Shown: positions 7,819-17,170 of the stretch, piece after piece | How the letters are laid out: each line of letters starts with the position of its first letter | Position numbering within the stretch: position 1 is the first letter of the stretch | Notes under the pieces: model-generated | The model's input: only the letters and a program-made list of their open reading frames with translations | Database searches by the model: none | Told to the model about the DNA's origin: nothing | Made by a program: the position numbers and the translations under genes | From: MVRV01 sp964469905 | GTDB lineage: Bacteria > Desulfobacterota > Syntrophia > Syntrophales > Smithellaceae | NCBI GenBank assembly: GCA_964469905.1 | Contig: CAYXZW010000001.1 | Span: 124,001 to 188,000 of the forward strand | Direction: 5' to 3' | DNA length: 64,000 nt

Positions 7819-9141
7819 GTGAGTCCAGTTGCCATAAAAATGGAAGAATTAAGTGCGGTTAATAAGAAGCTGTCGTTTGAAATACCCTGGGCCGATGTTA
7901 AAGAAGAGCTTGAATCCGTATATCGCGATATTGGGAAAAAAGCTAAATTAAAAGGTTTCCGGCCGGGAAAAGCACCACGTAAGGTGTTGGAACAATTTTT
8001 CAAAGAACAAGCCGAAAATGATACCATTACCAATATTATCAATAAGTATTATTGGCAGGAACTGGAAGATAAAGGAATAACTGCTATTTCCCAACCGGAA
8101 ATTACTCAGGAAGGTCTAAAAGATAATACAAATTTTTCTTTCACGGCATCTTTTGAAACGGAACCGCAATTTGAGCCAAAAGGTTATAAAGGCATCGAAG
8201 TGGAAAAAGAAAATATTTCAGTGACCGATGATGATCTCGAAAAAAGGCTCACGGAAATCAGGCAAATGTATGCTACAATGGAAGAAGTCAAAGAAGATCG
8301 GCCTGTTGCCCATGGTGATTTTGTGACGATGAATTTTGCCGGTTCTTTAAACGGTGAATCACCTGATGAACTGAAAGCGGAAAATTATTTACTGGAAATC
8401 GGTTCGCAGCGATTTATCCCCGGGTTTGAAGAGCAACTGGTGGGAATGAAGAATAGTGAAACAAAGACGATTAATGTAACTTTCCCGACAGATTATCATG
8501 AAGCGAAATTTGCCGGCAAAGAAGTAGCCTTTAGGGTAACGATAAATAATATCAAAGAAAAGAAATTGCCGGAGATGGACGAAGCTTTTATTAAGAACTT
8601 TGACCGCTACAATTCTCTGGATGATTTAAAGAAAGACGTTCGGCAATCGTTAGAGGAAGAAAGTAAAAAGGCGTCGGAAGCCAGCCTGCATGATAGTATC
8701 ATGGAGGTTTTACTCAAAGAAAACGAGATTGAAGTTCCGCCTTCACTTCAGGAACGGCAGATTTATTACATGATGGCCGATACGCATAAGAGAATGACTT
8801 CCGCCGGCATGGATCAAAAAACTGCAATGGATCTCAGCATGAAAATGCATGACAAATTTAAAGACGAGGCCGCTAAAATTGTCAAATCTTTCCTCATTTT
8901 AAAATCAATTGCTCAGAAAGAATCTTTTGTCATTGAAGAATCAGAGATAGACAAACACATCGCTGATTTGGCCGCAAAACACGGCCGGGATTATCAATTA
9001 TTGAAAGAAGCCTATGAAAAAGAGGACAGAAGAGAAAACCTCAAATCCGAGTTGGTGCAAAAAAAGGTATTTGACTTTATCGAACAGCATGCCAATATTA
9101 AGGCCGTTGCAAAAAAAGGCATGAATGCGGAGGTTAAATAG
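7819..9141 (+). CDS. tig: trigger factor, ribosome-associated chaperone and prolyl isomerase
   Basis: A 440-residue trigger factor that binds the ribosome exit tunnel and shields nascent chains. The N-terminal ribosome-binding domain has the signature loop GFRPGKAP (about residues 43-50). A FKBP-type isomerase domain lies at roughly 145-235 (HGDFVTMNFAG through FRVTINNIKE). The rest is the helical C-terminal chaperone domain. I use the GTG at 7819 because AAGGAG (7805-7810) sits eight bases upstream; an in-frame ATG at 7783 lies only 13 bases after the tRNA and has no ribosome site. The stop overlaps the clpP start by one base (TAGTG), so translation is coupled. This is the first gene of tig-clpP-clpX-lon. 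Confidence 0.97.
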   Translation: MSPVAIKMEELSAVNKKLSFEIPWADVKEELESVYRDIGKKAKLKGFRPGKAPRKVLEQFFKEQAENDTITNIINKYYWQELEDKGITAISQPEITQEGLKDNTNFSFTASFETEPQFEPKGYKGIEVEKENISVTDDDLEKRLTEIRQMYATMEEVKEDRPVAHGDFVTMNFAGSLNGESPDELKAENYLLEIGSQRFIPGFEEQLVGMKNSETKTINVTFPTDYHEAKFAGKEVAFRVTINNIKEKKLPEMDEAFIKNFDRYNSLDDLKKDVRQSLEEESKKASEASLHDSIMEVLLKENEIEVPPSLQERQIYYMMADTHKRMTSAGMDQKTAMDLSMKMHDKFKDEAAKIVKSFLILKSIAQKESFVIEESEIDKHIADLAAKHGRDYQLLKEAYEKEDRRENLKSELVQKKVFDFIEQHANIKAVAKKGMNAEVK

Positions 9142-9743
9142 TGAATTTAATTCCCATGGTAGTGGAACAAGATGGCCGCGGTGAAAGAGCTTTTGATATT
9201 TACTCGCGACTCTTGAAGGATCGTATCATCTTTTTAGGAACAGCTATTGATGATAACGTTGCCAATCTGGTTGTCGCTCAGATGCTTTATTTAGAAGCGG
9301 AAGACCCCGATAAGGAAATATTCTTCTATTTAAATTCGCCCGGTGGTCATGTAAGTTCAGGTATGGCAATTTATGATACAATGCAATATATTAAACCACC
9401 GGTATCGACGGTTTGTATGGGACAGGCCGCAAGTATGGCAGCGGTGCTTTTAGCCGCCGGGGAAAAGGGAAAAAGATTGGCGTTGCCGCATTGCCGTATA
9501 ATGATTCACCAGCCGCTGGGAGGTTTTCAGGGACAGGCAACGGATATTGACATTCAAGCTCGGGAAATTTTAAGATTAAAAGACGAATTAAACGGTATTA
9601 TGGCTGATTTAACTGGGAAACCGCTAGCCAGGATCATAAATGATACGGAACGCGATTATTATATGACCAGCGCTCAGGCTAAAGAATATGGCTTAATTGA
9701 CGATGTCATATCAAAGAAACCGGCGATTCCAGAAAATAAATAA
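9141..9743 (+). CDS. clpP: ATP-dependent Clp protease proteolytic subunit
   Basis: A 200-residue ClpP, the serine-peptidase barrel that degrades unfolded substrates delivered by ClpX. The catalytic triad is visible: Ser98 in GQAASMAAV, His123 in MIHQP and Asp172 in ERDYYM. The length and the NSPGGHVSSGMAI oxyanion-region motif match the family. Translation starts at GTG 9141, seven bases after GGAGG and overlapping the tig stop. clpX follows after 12 bases, as in most proteobacteria, so the subunits are made together. Confidence 0.98.
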   Translation: MNLIPMVVEQDGRGERAFDIYSRLLKDRIIFLGTAIDDNVANLVVAQMLYLEAEDPDKEIFFYLNSPGGHVSSGMAIYDTMQYIKPPVSTVCMGQAASMAAVLLAAGEKGKRLALPHCRIMIHQPLGGFQGQATDIDIQAREILRLKDELNGIMADLTGKPLARIINDTERDYYMTSAQAKEYGLIDDVISKKPAIPENK

Positions 9744-9755
9744 AGGAGAGGCCAC

Positions 9756-11018
9756 GTGATTAAAAAAAGTAAAGACAACCGGACAGGGCAGGGGATGCTT
9801 TTTTGTTCATTTTGCGGAAAAATGCAGAGTGAAGTAAAAAAGCTGGTTGCAGGTCCGACGGCATATATATGTGATGAATGCATTGAGCTTTGCCGCTGTA
9901 TTGTTGAGGAAGATGAAGATAAATCGATAGAGAAAGATACTAAAAGAGGCTTGCCTGAACCCAAAGAGATCAAGAAATTCTTGGATCAATATGTCATTGG
10001 TCAGGAAAAGACGAAGAAGATTCTGTCTGTTGCCGTATATAATCATTACAAACGATTATTTTCTCATGTTGATGCCGACGGTGTGGAAATTCAAAAGAGC
10101 AATGTGCTTTTAGTAGGACCAACCGGTTCCGGTAAAACACTGCTGGCAAAGACTCTGGCGAAGATTCTTAATGTTCCTTTTACGATTGCAGATGCAACAA
10201 CCTTAACGGAAGCCGGCTATGTCGGTGAAGACGTCGAAAATATCATTCTAAGTCTGCTGCAGAATGCCGATTATGATGTCACCCGTGCGTCCAAGGGCAT
10301 TGTTTATATCGATGAAATCGATAAGATTGCGAAGAAATCAGGTAATCCGTCCATAACCAGAGATGTCTCCGGTGAAGGAGTCCAGCAAGCTTTATTGAAG
10401 ATTATGGAAGGAACGATGGCCAATATTCCTCCTAAGGGTGGTCGCAAGCATCCTCAGCAGGAATTCATTCAAGTTGACACTACCAATATTCTGTTTATCT
10501 GCGGCGGAGCTTTTAATGATCTGGAAAGTATTATCTCCAAGCGATTGGGTGCTAATACGATGGGCTTTGGCGCTAAAATAAAGAGCAAAAAGGAAAAACG
10601 AGTAGGCGAGGTTCTGGCTGAAGTTCGCGCGGAAGATTTATTAAAATTCGGCTTGATTCCGGAATTCATCGGTCGTCTGCCGGTAATCACCACACTCGAT
10701 GATCTGGACGAGTCAACTTTGATTCGTATTTTGATGGAACCGAAAGACTCCATCATCAAGCAATACAAAAAACTGTTTGAACTGGAGAATGTAAATTTAA
10801 AATTTACTGACGGTGCTCTGCGCGCTGTGGCCAAGCTTTCCATGGAGAGAAAATCCGGCGCCCGTGGATTGCGGTCTATTCTGGAAAATACCATGCTGGA
10901 AGTAATGTATGAAATTCCTTCTCAGCGTGACATTAAAGAATGTGTTATCAATGAAGAAGTGGTTACCAACAACGAGAAGCCAATTCTGATTTACGAAACA
11001 AAATCCGAATCAGCTTAA
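9756..11018 (+). CDS. clpX: Clp protease ATP-binding unfoldase subunit
   Basis: A 420-residue AAA+ unfoldase that recognises tagged or damaged proteins and threads them into ClpP. The N-terminal C4 zinc finger uses Cys17, Cys20, Cys39 and Cys42. Walker A GPTGSGKT is at 121-128 and Walker B is in IVYIDEIDKI. Sensor and arginine-finger segments follow (GLIPEFIGRLPV). The ClpP-docking loop, normally IGF, reads MGF in NTMGFGAK. Start is GTG 9756, after GGAGAGG. It sits between clpP and lon in one operon. Confidence 0.98.
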   Translation: MIKKSKDNRTGQGMLFCSFCGKMQSEVKKLVAGPTAYICDECIELCRCIVEEDEDKSIEKDTKRGLPEPKEIKKFLDQYVIGQEKTKKILSVAVYNHYKRLFSHVDADGVEIQKSNVLLVGPTGSGKTLLAKTLAKILNVPFTIADATTLTEAGYVGEDVENIILSLLQNADYDVTRASKGIVYIDEIDKIAKKSGNPSITRDVSGEGVQQALLKIMEGTMANIPPKGGRKHPQQEFIQVDTTNILFICGGAFNDLESIISKRLGANTMGFGAKIKSKKEKRVGEVLAEVRAEDLLKFGLIPEFIGRLPVITTLDDLDESTLIRILMEPKDSIIKQYKKLFELENVNLKFTDGALRAVAKLSMERKSGARGLRSILENTMLEVMYEIPSQRDIKECVINEEVVTNNEKPILIYETKSESA

Positions 11019-11038
11019 GAAAATATATGGAATAAAAA

Positions 11039-13447
11039 ATGTTTGATCAAAATAATATGGCCAATGAAGAAGAAAAATCAGTAGTAATCCCGCTGTTGCC
11101 GTTAAGAGACGTTGTAGTTTTTCCACACATGATCGTACCTCTGTTTGTCGGACGCGAAAGATCCATTGCCGCTTTGGAATCAGCGATGAAGTACGAAAAA
11201 GGCATTTTTATGGTCGCTCAAAAAAATGCCAAAAAAGATGACCCGACTGAAGAAGATATCTACAGCGTTGGTACGATTGGTATTATTATTCAGCTTTTGC
11301 GTCTCCCTGATGGAACGGTTAAAGTACTTGTTGAAGGTAAGATGCGCGGGGAAATCAAAGAGTATTTACCGAATGATGATTTTTTTCTCGTTAAAATAAA
11401 TGAGATCAATGACATCGACGATCATAATGATGTAAAAAAGCAAGCGCTGATGCGCAGCATCAAAGAATCTTTCGAGCTTTACCTGAAATTAAGCAAGAAA
11501 ATTCATGTCGAAATGATGGGTACAATTGCTGCGATTGATGAACCTTCCAAGCTCGCTGATGTAGTTGTCACTCATCTTAATGTGAAATTGGAAGACAAGC
11601 AGAAGATCATGGAGATATTCAATGTTACTGAACGTCTCGAAGCAATTTACTCTCTGATGCTTTCGGAAATTGAGATTCTGCAAGTTGAAGAAAAGATCAA
11701 GCGGCGCGTCAAAAAGCAGATGGAGAAGACGCAGAAGGATTATTATCTCAATGAACAGATGCGCGCTATTCAGAAGGAAATGGGCGACAAGGATGATTTC
11801 CGCAATGAAATAGTTGAACTGGAAAAGCGTCTGAAACAGAAGAAAATGTCGGAAGAGGCGACAAAAAAAGTCCGGCAGGAAATAAAAAAATTACAGATGA
11901 TGGCGCCTATGTCCGCAGAAGCAACGGTTGTAAGAAATTACATCGATTGGCTGCTAGACATGCCCTGGTCGGAAAAAACGGAAAATAAATACACTTTAAA
12001 AGAATCAGAAGCTATTTTAGAAGAAGACCATTACGGATTAAAAAAAGTTAAAGAGCGTATTATCGAATATCTTGCCGTACAATCGCTGGTGAAAAAGAAT
12101 AAGGGGCCCATTCTTTGTCTGGTCGGGCCTCCAGGAGTGGGTAAAACATCGATTGCCAAATCGGTTGCCCGGGCTACAAATAGAAAATTTGCACGTATAT
12201 CTCTGGGTGGTGTGCGTGATGAAGCGGAAATACGCGGCCATCGCCGCACGTATATTGGTGCCATGCCCGGGAAGATTATTCAATCGCTGAAGAAGACCGG
12301 TTCTAACAATCCTGTTTTCTGTCTTGATGAAGTGGATAAACTGACCTCCGATTTCCGGGGTGATCCTTCTTCTGCGCTGTTGGAAGTTCTTGATCCGGAG
12401 CAAAATTTTGCTTTCAACGATAATTATCTCGATGTAGATTATGACCTGTCGGATATTATGTTTATTACGACAGCAAACGTTTTGCAAACTATTCCGGCGC
12501 CTCTGCAGGACAGAATGGAAGTAATCCGTATTGCCGGATATACAGAACAGGAAAAATTGCAGATTGCCACGAAATTCCTGGTCAGCAAGGAAATGGAGGC
12601 CAATGGCTTACAGAAAGATAATGTTGAATTTTCCAAGGGGGCGTTGCTGAGAATAATCCGTCAATATACACGGGAAGCCGGTGTGCGTAATCTGGAAAGA
12701 GAAATTGCCTCTGTTTGCCGCAAAATAGCTAAAGAACTGGTTAGCAACGGTATCAAGAAAAAAATAAGCATTGCTGCTAAGTCGATTCCCAAATATCTCG
12801 GAGTCCCCAAATTCAGACATGGTGAAACAGAAGGTAAAAATGAAATTGGACTTACTATCGGTCTAGCATGGACTGAAGTTGGCGGCGAGCTTTTGGCTAT
12901 TGAAGCTTCAATAATGGAAGGTACCGGCAGGATGGTTATGACCGGAAAATTGGGCGACGTTATGCAGGAATCAGTTCAAGCTGCACTAACTTATATTCGG
13001 GCAAGAGCGGAACAATTCGGTTTACCCAAGAATTTTTATAAAAAAATTGACATTCATGTTCATGTTCCTGAAGGAGCGATTCCCAAAGATGGTCCTTCAG
13101 CAGGTATTGCCATGGCCACAGCAATCGCTTCCGCTTTAATGAAGAAGAAGGTTAGATCCGATTTAGCCATGACCGGCGAAATAACATTGAGAGGACGAGT
13201 ATTGCCGATTGGAGGATTGAAGGAAAAAATTCTCGCTGCTCATCGTGGTAATATCAAAACCGTTATTATCCCGAAAGATAATGAAAAAGACATCGCGGAT
13301 GTACCGCAGAATGTGCAGAATGCTCTGGAAATTATTTTTGTTGAACATATCGATGAAGTATTGAAAATTGTATTCGTTCCGGAAGAAAATAATTTTATTA
13401 ATGCTTGTGCAACAGAGATGCCGGCAGGTAATCCAGCTGTGAACTGA
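11039..13447 (+). CDS. lon: ATP-dependent Lon protease
   Basis: An 802-residue LonA-type protease that degrades misfolded and regulatory proteins. The N-terminal substrate domain opens with LLPLRDVVVFPHM. An AAA+ module follows with Walker A GPPGVGKT and Walker B FCLDEVDK. The C-terminal peptidase domain holds the Ser-Lys dyad Ser687 (in PKDGPSAG) and Lys730 (in GGLKEK). The length matches the family. The start is either ATG 11039 or the ATG six codons later. It is the last gene of the operon; tRNA-Val with its own promoter follows. Confidence 0.98.
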   Translation: MFDQNNMANEEEKSVVIPLLPLRDVVVFPHMIVPLFVGRERSIAALESAMKYEKGIFMVAQKNAKKDDPTEEDIYSVGTIGIIIQLLRLPDGTVKVLVEGKMRGEIKEYLPNDDFFLVKINEINDIDDHNDVKKQALMRSIKESFELYLKLSKKIHVEMMGTIAAIDEPSKLADVVVTHLNVKLEDKQKIMEIFNVTERLEAIYSLMLSEIEILQVEEKIKRRVKKQMEKTQKDYYLNEQMRAIQKEMGDKDDFRNEIVELEKRLKQKKMSEEATKKVRQEIKKLQMMAPMSAEATVVRNYIDWLLDMPWSEKTENKYTLKESEAILEEDHYGLKKVKERIIEYLAVQSLVKKNKGPILCLVGPPGVGKTSIAKSVARATNRKFARISLGGVRDEAEIRGHRRTYIGAMPGKIIQSLKKTGSNNPVFCLDEVDKLTSDFRGDPSSALLEVLDPEQNFAFNDNYLDVDYDLSDIMFITTANVLQTIPAPLQDRMEVIRIAGYTEQEKLQIATKFLVSKEMEANGLQKDNVEFSKGALLRIIRQYTREAGVRNLEREIASVCRKIAKELVSNGIKKKISIAAKSIPKYLGVPKFRHGETEGKNEIGLTIGLAWTEVGGELLAIEASIMEGTGRMVMTGKLGDVMQESVQAALTYIRARAEQFGLPKNFYKKIDIHVHVPEGAIPKDGPSAGIAMATAIASALMKKKVRSDLAMTGEITLRGRVLPIGGLKEKILAAHRGNIKTVIIPKDNEKDIADVPQNVQNALEIIFVEHIDEVLKIVFVPEENNFINACATEMPAGNPAVN

Positions 13448-13461
13448 ACACTATTTATCAC

Positions 13462-13490
13462 TTGACAAGTATTACCATTGTTGCTAGAAG
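13462..13490 (+). promoter_or_regulatory. promoter for tRNA-Val/tRNA-Asp
   Basis: A perfect -35 TTGACA (13462-13467) lies 17 bases before a -10 TAGAAG (13485-13490) that carries the extended TGC just upstream. Transcription would begin near 13497, 18 bases before tRNA-Val. No other promoter is seen before tRNA-Asp, so both tRNAs are probably one transcript. Confidence 0.75.
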
Positions 13491-13514
13491 CCTCACAATG
13501 TTTTTGGACATTGA

Positions 13515-13590
13515 GGGCGGGTAGCTCAGTTGGGAGAGCGCCACGCTTACACCGTGGATGTCACAGGTTCAAGTCCTGTTCCGCCTACCA
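13515..13590 (+). tRNA. tRNA-Val (anticodon TAC)
   Basis: A 76-base cloverleaf. The acceptor GGGCGGG pairs with TCCGCCT with two G-T pairs at its ends, and CCA is encoded at 13588-13590. The anticodon arm CCACG-CTTACAC-CGTGG gives TAC. The T arm is ACAGGTTCAAGTCCTGT. Confidence 0.97.
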
Positions 13591-13626
13591 TAAAAGTTGA
13601 GTTACAGATTTTAATAAAGATTTTTT

Positions 13627-13703
13627 GGGGTCATAGTTAAGTTGGTTATAACGCCGGCCTGTCACGCCGGAGGGCAGGGGTTCAAGTCCCCTTGGCCCCG
13701 CCA
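13627..13703 (+). tRNA. tRNA-Asp (anticodon GTC)
   Basis: A 77-base cloverleaf. The acceptor GGGGTCA pairs with TGGCCCC, with discriminator G and encoded CCA. The anticodon arm CCGGC-CTGTCAC-GCCGG gives GTC, decoding GAC/GAU. It lies 36 bases after tRNA-Val. Confidence 0.97.
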
Positions 13704-13710
13704 GAAAATC

Positions 13711-13747
13711 AAAGGGAGTCAGCTGATATAGTGACTCCCTTTTTTTT
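13711..13747 (+). terminator. intrinsic terminator after tRNA-Asp
   Basis: AAAGGGAGTCA (13711-13721) pairs perfectly with TGACTCCCTTT (13732-13742) across a 10-base loop and runs into eight T residues. This is a textbook Rho-independent terminator for the tRNA transcript. Confidence 0.92.
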
Positions 13748-13878
13748 GAGATCATCCCAAAAAACATGGTGGATTGCTATTTCATGGCTGGATTATAGAG
13801 ATGATTAAAGCATTTCCATGGACTTGCATTTTTAAAGGTAATCTAGTAATTTTATAATAAAAAAGAGGAAAGAAAAAA

Positions 13879-14751
13879 ATGGATTATGAAGGAATGATAA
13901 TGAGACCTCCCAGTGAGGCCTATAGTTTGTTAATACAGGTAACGACCGGTTGTTCTCATAATAAATGCACATTTTGCGGAGCCTATCAGGATAAAAAATT
14001 CAAAATAAAATCTTTAGATATTATAAAGAAAGATCTGCAAGAAGCGCGCTCCTATGGACATGTGGAAAAAGTATTTTTATGTGACGGAGATGCGCTGATA
14101 ATACCCCAGGCCAGACTCGAAGAAATGCTGCAGTTAATTAATGCTTATCTGCCCAGTGTTAAAAGAATCGGCACATATGCCAATGCCAAAAGCATATTGA
14201 GGAAATCCGTTGATGAACTTAAAATATTAAGAGAATTGGGTTTGAAAATAATTTATCTCGGCGTGGAAACGGGCAACGTTGAACTGTTGAAAAAAGTTCA
14301 AAAAGGCGCAACTTACGAACAAATGGTCGAGGCGGCACAAAAGGTAAAGCAAGCTGGTATTATACTTTCCGTTACTGTGTTGATCGGGTTGGGTGGAATA
14401 GAAAAGAGCATTGAGCATGCAATAGATACTGGCAAAATATTGACTGCTATGGATCCTGAGTATGTAGGGGCTTTGACAGTAATGCTTGTGCCGAATACTC
14501 CACTTGCTCTTGATTATCAGGCCGGTAGATTTGTTCTTCCGGATAAATTTGGTTTTATAAGAGAATTATATTTGATGATAGCTAATTCCAATTTTACAAA
14601 TTGCTTTTTTACATCCAATCACGCATCCAATTATTTGCCAATCAAAACATATCTGCCGCGGGAAAAAGAAAATATTTTAAAGATGATCAGTTCGGTAATT
14701 GACAAGGAAGATATAAGCAGGTTAAGGCCGGAATCATTACGTGCTCTATAA
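13879..14751 (+). CDS. radical SAM protein of unknown substrate
   Basis: A 290-residue radical SAM enzyme. The iron-sulfur motif is in TTGCSHNKCTFCGAY, with four rather than three residues between the first two Cys; this spacing is common in one COG1032-type group. SAM-binding strands follow: FLCDGDALI, IYLGVETGN and VLIGLGG. No B12-binding or C-terminal iron-sulfur domain is visible, and the reaction cannot be deduced. The ribosome site is AGAGGAAAG. It precedes the CorC/Lnt/RF2 genes by a few bases, but a functional link to them is not obvious. Confidence 0.85.
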   Translation: MDYEGMIMRPPSEAYSLLIQVTTGCSHNKCTFCGAYQDKKFKIKSLDIIKKDLQEARSYGHVEKVFLCDGDALIIPQARLEEMLQLINAYLPSVKRIGTYANAKSILRKSVDELKILRELGLKIIYLGVETGNVELLKKVQKGATYEQMVEAAQKVKQAGIILSVTVLIGLGGIEKSIEHAIDTGKILTAMDPEYVGALTVMLVPNTPLALDYQAGRFVLPDKFGFIRELYLMIANSNFTNCFFTSNHASNYLPIKTYLPREKENILKMISSVIDKEDISRLRPESLRAL

Positions 14752-14772
14752 ATAATGGGAGTTTCATTAATA

Positions 14773-15591
14773 ATGATCAACAGGCAAAAGTATTTATTTT
14801 GGCAGAGTCATGAATATATAAAACAGGAAATTGAAACTGTCCTGAAAAAAGCGCAAAAATTCGGCTTAATGGACAAGTCTTCAAAAAAAATGATCGACAA
14901 TATTTTAGATTTCACACATATTCTCGTTCGCGAGATAATGATTCCCCGTACCGAAATTCGAGCAGTAAGCACACAAGCGACAATAGAGGAAATAATAGCC
15001 GAAGTAATAGAATCGCGACATACACGAATTCCGGTTTACCGCGATACAATCGACAATATTATCGGAATTTTAAACGTTAAAGACTTGCTTGTTTTCTGGA
15101 CAAAAGAAATTACGAAAGAAGACATCTTAACAATCCTGACAAAACCCTACTATATACCGGAGACAAAAAACACCCATTTGCTGTTCCAGGAATTAAAAGA
15201 GAATAAAAAACATATTGCCATTGTGATTGACGAATACGGTGGAACATCCGGCTTGGTGACTCTGGAAGATTTATTGGAAGAAATTGTCGGTGAAATTCTT
15301 GATGAGCATGAAACAATCACCGCAGCGGATGGAATTTCTCCCGCAGCCGACGGGTCTTTGGTTGTTGACGGCAGAACGGAAATTGAAAAGATTGAGGAGT
15401 ATTTAAATGTCAGCCTGGAAAAGGGAAGGTATGAAACTCTCAGTGGGTTTATTTTAAATTCAACCAAGAGAATTCCTTTGACCGGAGAAAAATTCCAAAT
15501 AGAAGGTTTAGAAATATTGATAGAAAATGCCGATGAGCGGAGTATTAAAAAAGTAAAAATCAGGCTAAAAGAGAACCTTAGTGGTCGATAA
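14773..15591 (+). CDS. CorC/TlyC-like CBS-domain protein
   Basis: A soluble protein of 272 residues. It has a short helical N-terminus, a CBS pair at about 60-185 (VREIMIPRTEI and ITKPYYIPETKN mark the two repeats, EYGGTSGLVTLEDLLEEI the end) and a C-terminal transporter-associated CorC_HlyC domain. Members bind adenine nucleotides and have been linked to magnesium efflux and to YbeX in ribosome/RNA metabolism. The ATG at 14773 follows GGGAG by 11 bases; an in-frame ATG at 14755 has no ribosome site. The 3' end overlaps lnt by 11 bases, and the corC-lnt order is widely conserved. Confidence 0.9.
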   Translation: MINRQKYLFWQSHEYIKQEIETVLKKAQKFGLMDKSSKKMIDNILDFTHILVREIMIPRTEIRAVSTQATIEEIIAEVIESRHTRIPVYRDTIDNIIGILNVKDLLVFWTKEITKEDILTILTKPYYIPETKNTHLLFQELKENKKHIAIVIDEYGGTSGLVTLEDLLEEIVGEILDEHETITAADGISPAADGSLVVDGRTEIEKIEEYLNVSLEKGRYETLSGFILNSTKRIPLTGEKFQIEGLEILIENADERSIKKVKIRLKENLSGR

Positions 15592-17170
15592 AAACATCAA
15601 AATAAAAGAAAAAGAGTTTGCCTCTTATTCGCCCTTCAATAAGGCATTGTCTTGGGATGCCATTTTCTTAGCAGTCATCAGCGGAGTATTGCTTTTTTTC
15701 TCTTTTCCCAAATACGGTTCCGGCTGGCTGGCTTGGATTGCCCTGATTCCATTATTCCGGGCAATTAAGGATGTTGTTTCTATAAGGCAGGGCTTGCTGC
15801 TAGGGTTTATTACCGGATTAGTCTGTCATGTCGGGTTGATATATTGGATTACTTATGTTGTAGTTAATTATGGATATCTGCCCGTATATACGGGAATTAT
15901 TCTAATGCTTTTGCTGGCTTGTTACTTGAGCCTTTATACAGCAGTATTCACTGCGGGCATAGTGTTCTTCCGGCAAAAAATTGTTCTATACGCTCTGGCT
16001 CCAGTTTTATGGATTTGCCTGGAGTATTGTAAATCTCACCTGCTAACTGGCTTCCCCTGGGAGAATCTCGGCTATTCCCAATATTTGAATAATAATCTTA
16101 TTCAGTGTGCCGATATTTCGGGTGTTTTTGGTCTATCGTTTTTAATTGTTCTGGTTAATGCTGCATTATTTGAAGTTATTGCTGGTAAATCAAAAAAGAG
16201 ATTTGTATTAGCAGGCGTTGTTTTTTTTATCATTGCAGCTGTATTAATCTACGGAGCCCAGAGATCCCGGCAGGTTGATAAGGTTTTGCAGAACGCTGCG
16301 CAAACAGAAGTTTCAATAATCCAGGGCAATATTGATCAATCCATAAAATGGAATGAAGGTTTTCAAAAAGAAACCGTTAATATTTATGAACGGCTTTCCC
16401 TGGATAATGCACCGGCAACAGGAGGTTTAATCGTCTGGCCGGAAACGGCATTGCCCTTTAATTACCAGGATGCAACTCATCTGCAAACGCAGGTTCGTAA
16501 TATATCTCTGAAAACAAAAAGCTGGTTTGTCTTTGGTTCCACCAGCTATGAAAATACCGTTAATGATACAAATTATTATAACAGCGCTTATCTCTTATCA
16601 CCGGCCGGTGCAATATCCGGTAGGTACAATAAAGTTCACCTTGTTCCTTATGGTGAATATGTTCCATTGCGCAGCGTTTTCCCTTTCATTAAAAAACTCA
16701 CTGCGGGCATGGGTGATTTCAGTACCGGAGGCGGTTATTATCCATTAACGGCGGATAGCCGAAAAATTGGAGTTTTAATTTGTTATGAAGGAATCTTGCC
16801 TTTTGCCGCAAGAGCATATAAGAAAGAGGGCGCGGAGTTATTGGTGAATATAACAAACGATGCCTGGTTTGGCGCTACCTCGGCACCTTATCAGCATTTC
16901 TCCATGTCTGTATTTCGGGCAGTAGAAACAAGACTTTATCTGGTCAGAGCCGCCAATACGGGAATCTCGGCAATTATTAATCCTAATGGCCAAATTGTTG
17001 CCCAGACAAATATTTTTAAAAAAGCGGCAATCAAAGAAATTGTTAAATATTCCAACATGCAAACCATCTACGTTCAATACGGTGATATCATTGTTTTTGT
17101 ATGCTTTGGATTAATTATTTTATTTTTTGCATTAGTCCTAGGGAAGAGGAGGATAAATCATGGCAGTTGA
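15581..17170 (+). CDS. lnt: apolipoprotein N-acyltransferase
   Basis: A 529-residue inner-membrane enzyme that adds the third acyl chain to lipoproteins. Six or more hydrophobic helices occupy about residues 25-220. A nitrilase-like catalytic domain follows with the triad Glu288 (VWPETALPF), Lys351 (YNKVHLVPYGE) and Cys401 (LICYEG). A final helix lies at the C-terminus. Start is GTG 15581, overlapping the upstream CBS gene. The stop overlaps the prfB start by 11 bases, so the three genes are translationally coupled. Its presence supports a Gram-negative envelope. Confidence 0.96.
   Translation: MVDKNIKIKEKEFASYSPFNKALSWDAIFLAVISGVLLFFSFPKYGSGWLAWIALIPLFRAIKDVVSIRQGLLLGFITGLVCHVGLIYWITYVVVNYGYLPVYTGIILMLLLACYLSLYTAVFTAGIVFFRQKIVLYALAPVLWICLEYCKSHLLTGFPWENLGYSQYLNNNLIQCADISGVFGLSFLIVLVNAALFEVIAGKSKKRFVLAGVVFFIIAAVLIYGAQRSRQVDKVLQNAAQTEVSIIQGNIDQSIKWNEGFQKETVNIYERLSLDNAPATGGLIVWPETALPFNYQDATHLQTQVRNISLKTKSWFVFGSTSYENTVNDTNYYNSAYLLSPAGAISGRYNKVHLVPYGEYVPLRSVFPFIKKLTAGMGDFSTGGGYYPLTADSRKIGVLICYEGILPFAARAYKKEGAELLVNITNDAWFGATSAPYQHFSMSVFRAVETRLYLVRAANTGISAIINPNGQIVAQTNIFKKAAIKEIVKYSNMQTIYVQYGDIIVFVCFGLIILFFALVLGKRRINHGS

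Noticed and set aside
13585..13767. 60-codon minus-strand frame across tRNA-Asp
   Set aside because: It overlaps the tRNA and its terminator; part of it is only the antisense of the tRNA.
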